The notes: generated by a model from the letters alone, not told the origin. A DNA stretch of 64,000 nt from Kordia sp965224175 (GCF_965224175.1 NZ_OZ245041.1:5270001-5334000), one strand, 5' to 3'; positions 52,071 to 61,772 are shown, counted from the stretch's first letter. Numbers and translations: made by a program.

Positions 52071-52114
52071 AAAGGTTAACAAAATTCTTTTTTTTATTTT
52101 TCGAGTTAACCTTT
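52071..52114. promoter_or_regulatory. Perfect 10-bp inverted repeat in divergent promoter
   Basis: AAAGGTTAAC and GTTAACCTTT, 24 nt apart, in the 104-nt region between the DUF4412 gene (left) and the sigma factor gene (right). Each half points the same AACCTTT stretch toward one gene, as expected for two ECF -35 elements or one dimeric operator. GATACGAC lies 9 nt after the right half. Confidence 0.6.
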
Positions 52115-52133
52115 TGTCTTGATACGACACTGA

Positions 52134-52673
52134 ATGGAAAAGCAACAACTAGATGTACAAATACGATTGCGGAATGATGATAAAACCGCATTAGAAGAAG
52201 TATATCTATTATATAAAGATGCTTTTATAAATTATGGTTTGCGATTCAATTTGGACAGAGAAGACTTGATTGATGTGTATCAAGATAGCGTTATTGCGAT
52301 GTATCAAAACTTTACGAGAAAAAAAGTTCAATTAGAAAAAAGTACCTTAAAAACGTATTTGTTCAGTATTGGAAAGCATAAAATTTATGATAGATTGAAA
52401 GAGCGAAAGCTATTAGTTGGTGGTATTTTGATTGAAGATGATTACGAAGAAATTGTCTTGGACGAAATCACATTAACCAAAGAACAAACTCAATTGCGAA
52501 AGTATTTTGGTCATTTAGGCGAAAGCTGTCAGCATATTTTAAAATTGTTTTACTATCGCAGTTTGACCGTAAAAGAAATCATAGAACAAACAAATTACAA
52601 AGACGCAAACACAGTGAAAAGTCACAAATCGAGGTGTTTGAAAAAATTAATAGCACTGATAAAATCGAATTGA
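52134..52673 (+). CDS. ECF-type RNA polymerase sigma factor
   Basis: A 179-residue sigma-70 family factor without regions 1 and 3. Region 2: NLDREDLIDVYQDSVIAMYQ (about 39-58). Region 4: LKLFYYRSLTVKEIIEQTN (helix-turn-helix) followed by VKSHKSRCLKKLI. The stop overlaps the anti-sigma start by one base (TGATG). It probably drives the divergent surface-protein set through the inverted repeat. Confidence 0.9.
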   Translation: MEKQQLDVQIRLRNDDKTALEEVYLLYKDAFINYGLRFNLDREDLIDVYQDSVIAMYQNFTRKKVQLEKSTLKTYLFSIGKHKIYDRLKERKLLVGGILIEDDYEEIVLDEITLTKEQTQLRKYFGHLGESCQHILKLFYYRSLTVKEIIEQTNYKDANTVKSHKSRCLKKLIALIKSN

Positions 52674-53413
52674 TGGAGAACGAAGAATTGATTCAGAAAT
52701 ACATACTAGGAACTTTAAACAAAACGGAACAAAAACAATTTGATTCGTTGCTTGAAACTGATCCTGAATTTGTGAAAGCTGTGGCTGAATTTGAAAATGT
52801 ACATGCTGCGATTACGTCACACGAAAAAGATGTATTGAAGTCACAATTACAAACACTTGAAGCAACGCAAAATGACTCAGAAACTATTGAAAAACCATCA
52901 AGAAGTTATAAACGTTTTATTGTTGCTGCTATATTAATTTTATTTTTTGGTTTGATTGGAAATTACATCATCCAGCAAGCTAATGCCAACGAAACTTTAT
53001 ATGCAACTTATTTTGAACCATATCCGAACGCATTACAACCTATAACACGAGGTGAAAGTATTGAAACGACACTTTCTCCAGCATTGCGAGCGTATGAAAA
53101 CGGAAACTTTGAAAGAGCTATTGCTGAGTTTGATGTAGTTTTAGCTGATCAAAAAAAGCCAAATGTAGATGTGTTGTTTTACAAAGCGATGAGCTTATTA
53201 AATCTGGGAAAAGAAAAAGAAGCAATTGCTATTCTACGAACTATCAAACAAAGCAAAACACGATTTACTCCGCAAATTTATTGGTATGGTACATTAATCC
53301 ATATAAAGTTTGATGAAAATGGGAAAGCATTGAAAGCGTTGGAATATATGGACAAAATTCAAACAACCTTTAAAAGTAAAGAACGAGCGATTTTAAAAGA
53401 GAAGTTGAAATAA
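52673..53413 (+). CDS. Membrane anti-sigma-like protein with TPR
   Basis: A 246-residue protein. The N-terminal part (MENEELIQKYILGTLNKTEQ, DPEFVKAVAEFENV) is the usual cytoplasmic anti-sigma form without zinc motif, followed by one membrane helix (about 81-100) and a periplasmic TPR part (ENGNFERAIAEFDVVLAD). Coupling to the sigma gene supports this. No classical HxxxCxxC is present. Start chosen at MENEE. Confidence 0.82.
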   Translation: MENEELIQKYILGTLNKTEQKQFDSLLETDPEFVKAVAEFENVHAAITSHEKDVLKSQLQTLEATQNDSETIEKPSRSYKRFIVAAILILFFGLIGNYIIQQANANETLYATYFEPYPNALQPITRGESIETTLSPALRAYENGNFERAIAEFDVVLADQKKPNVDVLFYKAMSLLNLGKEKEAIAILRTIKQSKTRFTPQIYWYGTLIHIKFDENGKALKALEYMDKIQTTFKSKERAILKEKLK

Positions 53414-53428
53414 CGTTTTATATTTCAG

Positions 53429-53474
53429 AGTACTTCTCGATACAGTTTTCTGGGAAAACTATTCGAAGTGACGG
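53429..53474. repeat. Flavobacterial dispersed palindromic repeat, copy 1
   Basis: Begins AGTACTTCTCGATAC, then inner stem AGTTTTC / GAAAACT, and ends ATTCGAAGTGACGG. The outer parts match two copies near 61.8-62.0 kb, while the inner stem differs yet stays paired. Confidence 0.7.
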
Positions 53475-53619
53475 TTTGTGAAACTGAGTTTGAATCTAAA
53501 TTTTTAAACGTTAGTTCGAGTGCAAAATCTCTGATTTGGTGTATCTAGAACAGTTTTGAATTCTAAAGATTATCATCATAATCAAACAATTTAACATTTA
53601 GCATTCAAAATTTGCTATC

Positions 53620-54213
53620 TCAAAACAACATTTCAATCTCAGATAAAACTTTATACACCAAATGTGTTGGTAAACCTACAACATTCGCATACGAACCTTC
53701 TATGCGTGAAACTTTAGTATAACCAATCCATTCTTGAATGCCGTATGCACCAGCTTTGTCAAAGGGTTTAAAATTGTTGACGTAATACCAAATTTCATCG
53801 TCAGTCATATCTTCAAAATAAACTTTGGTGATTTCATGAACTACTTTTTGAGAAGTTGCTGTTGTAAAGCAAACTGAAGTAATCACTTCATGACTTTTTC
53901 CACTCATTACTTTAATCATATCAAACGCTTCCTGTGCATCTTGTGGTTTTGCTAACGAAACGCCTTCATGCCAAACCACCGTATCTGAAGTGACTAAAAT
54001 ATCATTGTTTTTTAATTCATCTTTAAAAACTGACGCTTTCAATTGTGCGAGATAATCAGAGATTTCATGATGTTGTAAATGCTCAGGATACACTTCTTCC
54101 ACAGATTTAAGACGAATTTCAAAATCCAATCCTAAATCTTTAAAAAACTGTTGTCTTCTTGGCGAGCCAGAAGCTAAAATGATATGATATTTTTTAGAAA
54201 GTGTAGCTAACAT
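53620..54213 (-). CDS. maf: Maf-type nucleotide pyrophosphatase
   Basis: A 197-residue enzyme of the Maf/YhdE family, which hydrolyses dTTP/UTP or modified nucleotides. Motifs: HIILASGSPRRQQFF, LVTSDTVVWHEG, GKSHEVITSV and DKAGAYGIQEW. First-line agreement and standard length make assignment firm. It is 5 nt from the UbiA gene on the same strand. Confidence 0.93.
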   Translation of the reverse strand: MLATLSKKYHIILASGSPRRQQFFKDLGLDFEIRLKSVEEVYPEHLQHHEISDYLAQLKASVFKDELKNNDILVTSDTVVWHEGVSLAKPQDAQEAFDMIKVMSGKSHEVITSVCFTTATSQKVVHEITKVYFEDMTDDEIWYYVNNFKPFDKAGAYGIQEWIGYTKVSRIEGSYANVVGLPTHLVYKVLSEIEMLF

Positions 54214-54218
54214 AATTT

Positions 54219-55163
54219 TTAAGGTAATTTAGAAGAGAAAACTTCTATTGGATCAAAATAATAAAGTACAACAGTAGATAGAATTCCAAATAACATAATT
54301 AGTTTTAACAACATGGAAAGTATTCGGTATTCTCGATTGGTATCTGCTTGCCAAATTTTGATGATAAAATAGAGTAGTGGTAATAATACTGTAATTAATA
54401 CATAAACTGTTGTGATCGTTTTTTCTTGAAGAAATTCACTTATAATGTACAATATAAAAACAATCAATACACCAGCTAAAACAGCAGCAATTTTGTTCAC
54501 TCTATTTCTTCCTAAAACAATAGAAAGTGTTTTTAAATTTGCGTTATAGTCACCATTTACATCTTGATTGTCTTTGACAAGTTCACGTATTAAATTAATT
54601 AAAAAAGCAAAAATGGTAAAGGTTTTTATCACAACAACAGAAACAGTCTCAAAAAGGTGAATATGTTTACTATTAATTCTATGTTCAATTTTAAACATGA
54701 TTAGAATCAACAAACTACTTGCTACTAAAGCAGAAACTACAATGTTCCCAACTAATGGAATACCTTTTAAGTGTGAACTGTATAAAAATAGCATGATAGC
54801 AATTCCAATAAAAATCAACGAAATCCACCAACGTTCAATTGCAAAGCCAACATAGCTTCCCAAACCAATTCCAACGAAAGTGAACAAAAAATAAACCAAA
54901 TATGCTTTTCTTTTGGAAATGAAAGTGTCAATAAACATACGTTTAGGTTTATTAATACGATCTGTTTTTACATCAAAAATGTCATTGATTATGTTTCCAC
55001 CAGCCGCGATGAAAATGGTAGCTAATACAACATATAAAAAAAAAGGTTTTCTAATGAAACAAGAACTGTCAAAAGGAACAATCCAATAATAGTAAAAGAG
55101 GAATTGCGTCAAGGCAATCATGACCAAGTTTGGAAAACGAATGAGTTGTAAAAACTTTGCCAT
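54219..55163 (-). CDS. UbiA-family prenyltransferase (geranylgeranylglycerol-phosphate type)
   Basis: A 314-residue membrane enzyme with eight to nine helices. First Asp-rich motif NDIFDVKTDRINKPKR and second NQDVNGDYNANLKTL are intact. In Flavobacteria this family is usually annotated geranylgeranylglycerol-phosphate geranylgeranyltransferase. Start at MAKFLQLIRF, where the family begins; this avoids a long overlap with kdsC. Confidence 0.88.
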   Translation of the reverse strand: MAKFLQLIRFPNLVMIALTQFLFYYYWIVPFDSSCFIRKPFFLYVVLATIFIAAGGNIINDIFDVKTDRINKPKRMFIDTFISKRKAYLVYFLFTFVGIGLGSYVGFAIERWWISLIFIGIAIMLFLYSSHLKGIPLVGNIVVSALVASSLLILIMFKIEHRINSKHIHLFETVSVVVIKTFTIFAFLINLIRELVKDNQDVNGDYNANLKTLSIVLGRNRVNKIAAVLAGVLIVFILYIISEFLQEKTITTVYVLITVLLPLLYFIIKIWQADTNREYRILSMLLKLIMLFGILSTVVLYYFDPIEVFSSKLP

Positions 55164-55173
55164 GAATTCTGGT

Positions 55174-55704
55174 TTAATCGTACTTTGCGTCAAAATTCTT
55201 GTCCCAAGTTCCTTGTACTTTCATAACTTGTGAAATAACGTCTCTTGCAGCACCTTTTCCGCCGTTAACATGCGAAATGTATTTACAAATTTCTAACACT
55301 TCATAGGCTGCATCTTGTGGACAACAAGATAAACCAACTTGTTTTAATACAGGAACATCAGGAATATCGTCGCCCATGTACAAAACATTTTCAAGCTTGA
55401 TGTTTTTATTAGTGATGTATTCTTCTAATTGTACTACTTTTTGATGCGCACCTAAGTAAATATCTGTAATACCTAAACCTTGTAAACGCTTACGAACGCC
55501 TTCGTTAGTTCCTCCAGAAATAATACAAACATTATAGCCTTTTGTTACTGCAGTTTTAAGGGCATATCCATCTTTAATATTCATACGACGCAACATTTCG
55601 CCAGAAGAAGTGACAGTAACTGTTCCATCGGTTAGTACGCCATCAACATCAAAAATGAAGGTTGTAATGTGATTCAAATATTCTTTATAGCTTTTATCTT
55701 CCAT
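55174..55704 (-). CDS. kdsC: KdsC-like HAD phosphatase
   Basis: A 176-residue HAD enzyme with TTFIFDVDGVLTDGTV (DxDxxxT), ISGGTNEGVRKR and MGDDIPDVPVL. It fits 3-deoxy-D-manno-octulosonate-8-phosphate phosphatase of LPS core synthesis. It overlaps the preceding DUF2520 gene by 11 nt and precedes the prenyltransferase by 10 nt. Confidence 0.9.
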   Translation of the reverse strand: MEDKSYKEYLNHITTFIFDVDGVLTDGTVTVTSSGEMLRRMNIKDGYALKTAVTKGYNVCIISGGTNEGVRKRLQGLGITDIYLGAHQKVVQLEEYITNKNIKLENVLYMGDDIPDVPVLKQVGLSCCPQDAAYEVLEICKYISHVNGGKGAARDVISQVMKVQGTWDKNFDAKYD

Positions 55705-56449
55705 AGGTTTTTGCAATTGATTGCGTGAGCAATGTATATATTTCTTTGTGAATGTCTTTATCTAGTTTTTCTAAATGATCGTTGATAGTTTTTTCGTCGC
55801 CGCGTTTCGCAGGTCCAGTTTGCGCCATATACGGTGTTAATGTATTAATTTTATGGGCAGTTTCTTGAATTAGTGGATTCAAAATTTCAAAAGGAACATT
55901 GTTGCCTTCACAAATTTCATGTGCAATTCGATACATATGATTACTAAAATTATTCACAAAAACAGCAGAAACATGCAATGCACGACGTTGTTCAGAACTA
56001 ATTTTATACGAATCACTTCCTATTGCATCTGCAACAGCTTTTAGAATTTTAAAATCTGGCTTTTCACCAGTTTCCAAGCAGATTGGAATTGTAGAAAAAT
56101 CAACTTTTATACCTTTGGTGAAAGTTTGTAGTGGATAAAATACTCCACGTCTATTTTTCTTATGTAAAACATGCATGCTCGCACTTCCGGAAGTATGTAC
56201 AACCAAACGATCTGTAAACGGTAATTTGTTGGCAATAGTAGGAATTGCATCATCTGCAACAGCGATTACATATACATCAGCTTCTACTAATTGTTTTAAA
56301 CTTGTAGTTGTCTGAACCGAATCGAAATAAGACAATGCTCTTTGACTTCTGTTATATACCTGAACAACTTCTAAACTTTCTGTAGCTTGAAATACAGTAT
56401 ATAAATGTTGCGCCAAATTTCCAGCACCTAAAATGACCATTTTTATCAT
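55694..56449 (-). CDS. Rossmann-like DUF2520 protein
   Basis: A 251-residue two-domain protein: N-terminal NADP-binding Rossmann part (VILGAGNLAQHL) and C-terminal DUF2520 helical domain (ALHVSAVFVNNFSNHMYRIA, GPAKRGDEKTINDHL). It resembles ketopantoate or pyrroline-carboxylate reductase folds; substrate unknown. It begins the operon with kdsC, ubiA and maf. Confidence 0.9.
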   Translation of the reverse strand: MIKMVILGAGNLAQHLYTVFQATESLEVVQVYNRSQRALSYFDSVQTTTSLKQLVEADVYVIAVADDAIPTIANKLPFTDRLVVHTSGSASMHVLHKKNRRGVFYPLQTFTKGIKVDFSTIPICLETGEKPDFKILKAVADAIGSDSYKISSEQRRALHVSAVFVNNFSNHMYRIAHEICEGNNVPFEILNPLIQETAHKINTLTPYMAQTGPAKRGDEKTINDHLEKLDKDIHKEIYTLLTQSIAKTYGR

Positions 56450-56501
56450 GCCGCAAAAATAAGAACACTTTGTGGTTTTTAAAATTTTAAAGAACTACTT
56501 T

Positions 56502-56981
56502 TTAATTTTTATAGTTTTCAAACAGTGTAAGGATATTTTTATCTCGGTTCATATCAATAACCGCTTGATAGTTTGTATAATTTTTATATTCCAAATATGG
56601 ATTAGCTCCATGTTGCAAGAGTAATTTTATGATTTCAATATTATCTTGGTGTATTGCTTTAAAAAGAGCGTCTGCTCCTTTTTTATGTCGCAATGTTACA
56701 TCAGCATTGTATTGTAACAGTAAGTTGATCAATGTCATATTTTCTGCTTCAATAGCAGACATTAGCGGTGTTAATCCTGATTTTTGAGCGCTATTTGGAT
56801 TGACTCCATTTTCTAAAAGATACTTAACAATGTCTTCTTTTTGGTAATTAACCGCGTAATTTAAGGCTGTTCCATCATCGAGATTTGTATCTAAATCAAT
56901 TTCTTTTAATCTATCGATCACATCAATTAACGAACTACTTCGAGTGATGATACTAAGCTTTAACTGTTTCTTGTCAACCAT
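56502..56981 (-). CDS. Ankyrin repeat protein
   Basis: A 159-residue cytoplasmic protein with three to four ankyrin repeats, for example GLTPLMSAIEAENMTLINLL and GADALFKAIHQDNIEIIKLL. Start at MVDKKQ. A protein-binding scaffold; partner unknown. Confidence 0.88.
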   Translation of the reverse strand: MVDKKQLKLSIITRSSSLIDVIDRLKEIDLDTNLDDGTALNYAVNYQKEDIVKYLLENGVNPNSAQKSGLTPLMSAIEAENMTLINLLLQYNADVTLRHKKGADALFKAIHQDNIEIIKLLLQHGANPYLEYKNYTNYQAVIDMNRDKNILTLFENYKN

Positions 56982-57106
56982 TTTCTTATAAAATAAATAC
57001 AAACCTAAGCCATTTTATCAAACAAAAAAGCAAATATGACCAATATCATATTTTAAGATTTTTAGAGTGTGGATATTTGTCATGAACAAAACAAAATCAT
57101 AACATC

Positions 57107-57391
57107 ATGACACTATATACACAATATTACAACGAATTTAAAGATAAATATACAATGTACATTCCGTTAACAATCATCCTACAAAGTTGTATCGGAGGAG
57201 TTGCTGCAATGTATATTTTAATGAACGGATTGGACACTATTTCAGGATTAATACAATTATTTTTGTGTGTAATATTTACATCGTTCTACAATGCAGCTAT
57301 ATTAGCACAGTTAAGAGAGAAATGGGTGTTTAACTTGTTGATTATAAGTTTGGTGCTTAATGTGTTTTTCATTGTATTCAATGCAGTGTAA
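57107..57391 (+). CDS. Small three-helix membrane protein
   Basis: A 94-residue protein with three hydrophobic segments (about 17-38, 44-65, 72-92). No family recognised. Transcribed rightwards in front of another membrane protein but 129 nt away. Confidence 0.7.
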   Translation: MTLYTQYYNEFKDKYTMYIPLTIILQSCIGGVAAMYILMNGLDTISGLIQLFLCVIFTSFYNAAILAQLREKWVFNLLIISLVLNVFFIVFNAV

Positions 57392-57520
57392 CGTATTTAC
57401 TCGATAATCGAGATTTAAGTGCTTCGACGTTTGCGTAGAAATATTTTTAATTGTTTCTATTCAATGCTTCGTGAGTTTACCCTGAAGTAGTTGACTTTAT
57501 TAATATAAGTAATCGTATTT

Positions 57521-57961
57521 ATGTGGGATTTTTTAAAAACGCACAAATATATATTCACATTAATTTGGGTTGGAATGGTCTTGGCGATCAGTTTTATGGA
57601 AGCGCCACTAAAATTCCAATCCGAATTAGTTGATACACGTGTCGGCGTTAGTATTGGTAGAATTATTTTTACTGTATTAAACAGGATAGAAATTACATTT
57701 TTAGTAATCTTTACTATACTTACATTAGTTTCAAGGAATTTTAAAAGAAACTATTTGCTGCATATTTTATTGGGAATTATTCTGATTCAAACGTTTATTT
57801 TACTTCCTGTTTTAGACGATAGAGCATTAAGAATAGTACAACAACAACCTGTAGAAGATTCCATTTTACATTTCAACTATGTTTTATTAGAAATTATAAA
57901 AGTAGTTGTATTATTGTGGATCAGTGTTTACGAAATCAAAAAACAAGCAAATCGTTCATGA
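57521..57961 (+). CDS. Conserved membrane protein (DUF4149-like)
   Basis: A 146-residue protein with four membrane helices, beginning KYIFTLIWVGMVLAISFMEA, a stretch common in small flavobacterial membrane proteins. Its stop overlaps the start of the haemoglobin gene (ATGA), so the two are translated together. Confidence 0.8.
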   Translation: MWDFLKTHKYIFTLIWVGMVLAISFMEAPLKFQSELVDTRVGVSIGRIIFTVLNRIEITFLVIFTILTLVSRNFKRNYLLHILLGIILIQTFILLPVLDDRALRIVQQQPVEDSILHFNYVLLEIIKVVVLLWISVYEIKKQANRS

Positions 57962-58347
57962 AAGACGATATTCAAAATAGAGCAGATGTACACTTGTTGG
58001 TCACAACATTTTATGCGAAAATTAGGAAAGATGAGGTATTAGGACCAATTTTTAATAATCGTATTCAACATTGGGACGCACATTTAGAACATTTGACAGA
58101 TTTTTGGGAGAGCAGTTTGTTCTTTGTGAATAAATACAAGGGAAATCCTTTAGAAAAACATGTTGAGGTTGATGTAGCTGTTAATAATATCATCACTGAA
58201 CATCACTTTGGAATTTGGTTAAACCATTGGATTCAAACGCTTGACGAACTTTTTGAAGGCGATAAAACGAGCATTGCAAAAAACAGAGCTCGAAAAATGG
58301 GCACTTTCATTTACATCAAATTATTTGAAGCCAGAACAGCAAAATAA
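57958..58347 (+). CDS. Group III truncated haemoglobin
   Basis: A 129-residue haem protein of the 2/2 globin type. Visible: LVTTFYAKIRKDEVLGPIFN near the N-terminus and EHHFGIWLNHW with the proximal His (F8) region. Group III globins handle oxygen or NO. Start chosen at MKDDIQ, overlapping the membrane protein by 4 nt. Confidence 0.9.
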   Translation: MKDDIQNRADVHLLVTTFYAKIRKDEVLGPIFNNRIQHWDAHLEHLTDFWESSLFFVNKYKGNPLEKHVEVDVAVNNIITEHHFGIWLNHWIQTLDELFEGDKTSIAKNRARKMGTFIYIKLFEARTAK

Positions 58348-58421
58348 AATTTTCTTTTTAGAATATTCCTAAATAGCATAAAATTGAATGTTAAATAGAC
58401 ATTAAATTATGTAAAATACCG

Positions 58422-58429
58422 TATTTTTG
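58422..58429 (+). promoter_or_regulatory. Sigma-A -7 element upstream of ccsBA
   Basis: TATTTTTG matches TAnnTTTG exactly, 37 nt before the CcsBA start. No TTG at the right distance, so only a weak promoter call. Confidence 0.4.
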
Positions 58430-58466
58430 CATACTGAAATTTTGATCTAAACGATAACGCTACATA

Positions 58467-61400
58467 ATGGGTAATATCATCAAGAATATTCTCTTTTCTA
58501 CACGATTAATGGCCGTCCTTTTTTTTGTATTCGCTTTGGCCATGGGAATAGGAACTTTTGTTGAAAGCGAATATAGCACAACAACAGCTAGAATCTACGT
58601 TTATAATGCATGGTGGTTTGAAATAATTATGATTTTCTTCATGATTAATTTCTTTGGAAACATTTTTAGATACCGACTTCACCGCAAAGAAAAATGGGCA
58701 ACCTTACTCATTCACTTATCATTTATTTTTATCATTCTTGGTGCATTTATCACTCGTTACATCAGTTATGAAGGAGTAATGCCCATCCGCGAAGGTGCAA
58801 CAGAAAATACGTTTCTTTCCGAAAAAACGTATATCAAAGCAATGGTGGATGGCGAAATAAATGGAAAACCAAGACGTAGAACTCTAAAAGGTGATTATCT
58901 AATTTCTCCTGAAGGAATTGCAGCAGGATCTTGGCTTCAAGAAAATTTCCCTTGGCATAAAGATTTTAACGGACAACCATTCAAAATTGCATACAAAGGA
59001 TACATAAAAGGAGCTGAAGAAGGTATTTTACCAGATGATAATGGTGAAGATTTTCTGAAAATTGTAGAATCTGGTGGAGGAGATCGTCACAATCACTTTC
59101 TAAAATCAGGTGCAAAAGCACAGAGTTTACATAATATACTTATTACGTTCAACAATCCTGTAGATGGAGCTATCAATATTATGTCAGACGATTATGGAAA
59201 TTACACCATAAAAAGTCCGTTTGAAGGTGAATATATGGTTATGGCTGCACAGCAAAGAGGAAAAGTATATAAAGATAGCATACAACCTTTTCAACTGCGT
59301 TCGTTGTATACATTAGCTGGATTACAATTTGTAATTCCTGAACCTACTGTAAGAGGAAAAATAGGCGTTGTAGAAACTCCTGAAAAACTAAAAGATCAAG
59401 CAGATGCCATTGTTTTAGAAGTTACTAGTGAAGGACAAACAGAAGAAGTTCGAGTTATAGGTGGAAAAGGACGTACAAATCCGCCTGTAAAAGTCACTGT
59501 TGGTGGACTCGATTTTTGGCTGTCTTTTGGAGCAGAACAAATGACACTTCCTTTTAGTATAAAACTTAACGATTTTATCGCAGAACGTTATCCAGGAACA
59601 CCACAAGGTGGCGGATATAAATCATTTATGAGTAGAGTTACTTTAAATGATGAACCTTCGTTTGATTATGATATTTATATGAATCACATTATGGATCACA
59701 AAGGATATCGTTTCTTCCAAGCGCAGTTTGATAGAGATGAAAAAGGAACAATTCTTTCGGTAAGTCATGATTATTGGGGAACTAATATTACGTATTTGGG
59801 CTATTTTTTACTCTATTTAGCTTTAATGGTGATTTTATTTGATAAGAATACACGTTTTGGAGATTTAAAAAAGCAATTAGAAAAAGTGAAAAAACGAAAG
59901 AAGAACTTAATAGCCGTTGTTTTAATGTTCTTAAGTTTTGGAGCATTCGCACAAGAAGCATCTCCAGAAAATACAACACAACAAAAAGATACTATTGCAC
60001 AACAAGATAGTCATGCAGGACATAATCATGCACCTGGAGAAGGTCATGATCACGAAGTGGTTACACAAACGATCACAGATGCACAGATAGATTCTATCAT
60101 TATAGCAAATATAGTTCCTAAAGAACACGCTGATAAGTTTGGACGTTTGGTCATTCAAGATGATGACGGACGTATGAAACCAGCAAATACGTACGCGCAA
60201 GAATTACTTCGTAAGCTAAGTAAATCAAATACATTTAAAGATAGTATTTCTGCCAATCAGGTATTGTTGTCTATGATTCAATATCCAAAACTTTGGTATA
60301 ATGCCAATATTATCAACATGAGACGCAAAAAAGATGATAGTTTGCGTAACATAATTGGGATTGAAAAAAGTGATAATTATGCTATGTTACTTGACTTTTT
60401 TGATGAAAAAGGACAATACAAACTTTCACCATATTTAGAGGAAGCATACAGATCAAATACGCCAAATCAATATGAAAAGGCAATTAAAGATTCTGATTTA
60501 AAACTTGGTTTATTAAACAGAGCCGTTTCTGGAGAAGTATTAAAAATATTTCCTCTTCCTGGTCACGAAAATAACAAGTGGATTTCGGGAGAAGAATACA
60601 GAATTAACCCTGAAGCATATAAATTTCAACCAAAAGATTCACTGTATGAGCGTTATGTGAAAAACGCAATTCCAGTATATACCTTAATTCTAAATGCTGC
60701 TCAAAAAACGGGAGATTATACTGAAGCAGATAAAATGATCGAAAGCTTCAGAAAACGTCAGGAAGAATATGGAAGTGCAGTATTACCAGATTTAAGTAAG
60801 GTTGATGCAGAAATCACGTACAATAAATACAATGTTTTCGAGAAACTAATGATGTTTTATTTATTGGTTGGATTGTTGATGTTTATCTTCATCATTGCAC
60901 AAATTCTGAATGATAGCAAAGGTTTACGTTTGATAATTAAAATTTTCAAATGGCTTGTTGTCGCTTTATTTATAGCGCATACAGCTGGATTAATTGTTCG
61001 TTGGTACATCTCTGGTCATGCACCTTGGAGTGATGCGTACGAATCTATGATTTACGTAGGTTGGGCAACCATGTTATTTGGATTGTTATTTGGTAGAAAG
61101 TCAGATTTAACAATTTCTGCAACTACTTTTGTGGTTTCTATGATTTTATGGGGAGCGCATATGAACTGGCTTGATCCAGGTATTGCTAACTTACAACCTG
61201 TACTAAACAGTTATTGGTTACTAATTCACGTGGCAGTGATTGTTGCAAGTTACGGACCTTTTGCATTGGCCATGATTTTAGGAATTGTTTCTTTATTGCT
61301 CATCATTTTAACGAATGAGAAGAACAAAAAACGTATGGAATTGAATCTTAAAGAAATTACCATTATCAATGAAATGGCAATTACGGTTGGTTTAGTGATG

Positions 61401-61772
61401 TTAACTATTGGAAACTTCCTTGGAGGAATGTGGGCTAATGAAAGTTGGGGACGTTATTGGGGATGGGATCCAAAAGAAACATGGGCGTTAATTAGTATCA
61501 TGGTATATGCATTTATATTGCACATGCGTTTGGTACCAGGATTGCGTGGACGTTGGTTCTTTAATTGGATGTCTATTTCTGCTTTCGGTTCTATTTTATT
61601 TACCTATTTTGGGGTGAATTTTGTCCTTAGCGGATTGCACTCGTATGCAACTGGAGACGCAGTTTTAGGATTACCATTTGTAATTACGGCTACTTTTATT
61701 TGGTTGGCTTATGGAGGATTGAGTTACTGGCGTTACCAAGTTCATTACAAGAAGAAAAAACAGGTTAATTAG
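58467..61772 (+). CDS. ccsBA: Fused cytochrome c maturation protein CcsBA
   Basis: A 1101-residue fusion of ResB/CcsB and CcsA, the haem-handling part of system II cytochrome c maturation. N-terminal ResB-like half starts TRLMAVLFFVFALAMGIGTF; about residues 150-440 are periplasmic. Between the halves is a His-rich segment (DSHAGHNHAPGEGHDHE, about 515-531) after a secretion-like hydrophobic helix. C-terminal CcsA half has SDAYESMIYVGW and the tryptophan-rich WGRYWGWDPKETWALI. Proteins of this fused type are normal in Bacteroidota. Confidence 0.93.
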   Translation: MGNIIKNILFSTRLMAVLFFVFALAMGIGTFVESEYSTTTARIYVYNAWWFEIIMIFFMINFFGNIFRYRLHRKEKWATLLIHLSFIFIILGAFITRYISYEGVMPIREGATENTFLSEKTYIKAMVDGEINGKPRRRTLKGDYLISPEGIAAGSWLQENFPWHKDFNGQPFKIAYKGYIKGAEEGILPDDNGEDFLKIVESGGGDRHNHFLKSGAKAQSLHNILITFNNPVDGAINIMSDDYGNYTIKSPFEGEYMVMAAQQRGKVYKDSIQPFQLRSLYTLAGLQFVIPEPTVRGKIGVVETPEKLKDQADAIVLEVTSEGQTEEVRVIGGKGRTNPPVKVTVGGLDFWLSFGAEQMTLPFSIKLNDFIAERYPGTPQGGGYKSFMSRVTLNDEPSFDYDIYMNHIMDHKGYRFFQAQFDRDEKGTILSVSHDYWGTNITYLGYFLLYLALMVILFDKNTRFGDLKKQLEKVKKRKKNLIAVVLMFLSFGAFAQEASPENTTQQKDTIAQQDSHAGHNHAPGEGHDHEVVTQTITDAQIDSIIIANIVPKEHADKFGRLVIQDDDGRMKPANTYAQELLRKLSKSNTFKDSISANQVLLSMIQYPKLWYNANIINMRRKKDDSLRNIIGIEKSDNYAMLLDFFDEKGQYKLSPYLEEAYRSNTPNQYEKAIKDSDLKLGLLNRAVSGEVLKIFPLPGHENNKWISGEEYRINPEAYKFQPKDSLYERYVKNAIPVYTLILNAAQKTGDYTEADKMIESFRKRQEEYGSAVLPDLSKVDAEITYNKYNVFEKLMMFYLLVGLLMFIFIIAQILNDSKGLRLIIKIFKWLVVALFIAHTAGLIVRWYISGHAPWSDAYESMIYVGWATMLFGLLFGRKSDLTISATTFVVSMILWGAHMNWLDPGIANLQPVLNSYWLLIHVAVIVASYGPFALAMILGIVSLLLIILTNEKNKKRMELNLKEITIINEMAITVGLVMLTIGNFLGGMWANESWGRYWGWDPKETWALISIMVYAFILHMRLVPGLRGRWFFNWMSISAFGSILFTYFGVNFVLSGLHSYATGDAVLGLPFVITATFIWLAYGGLSYWRYQVHYKKKKQVN

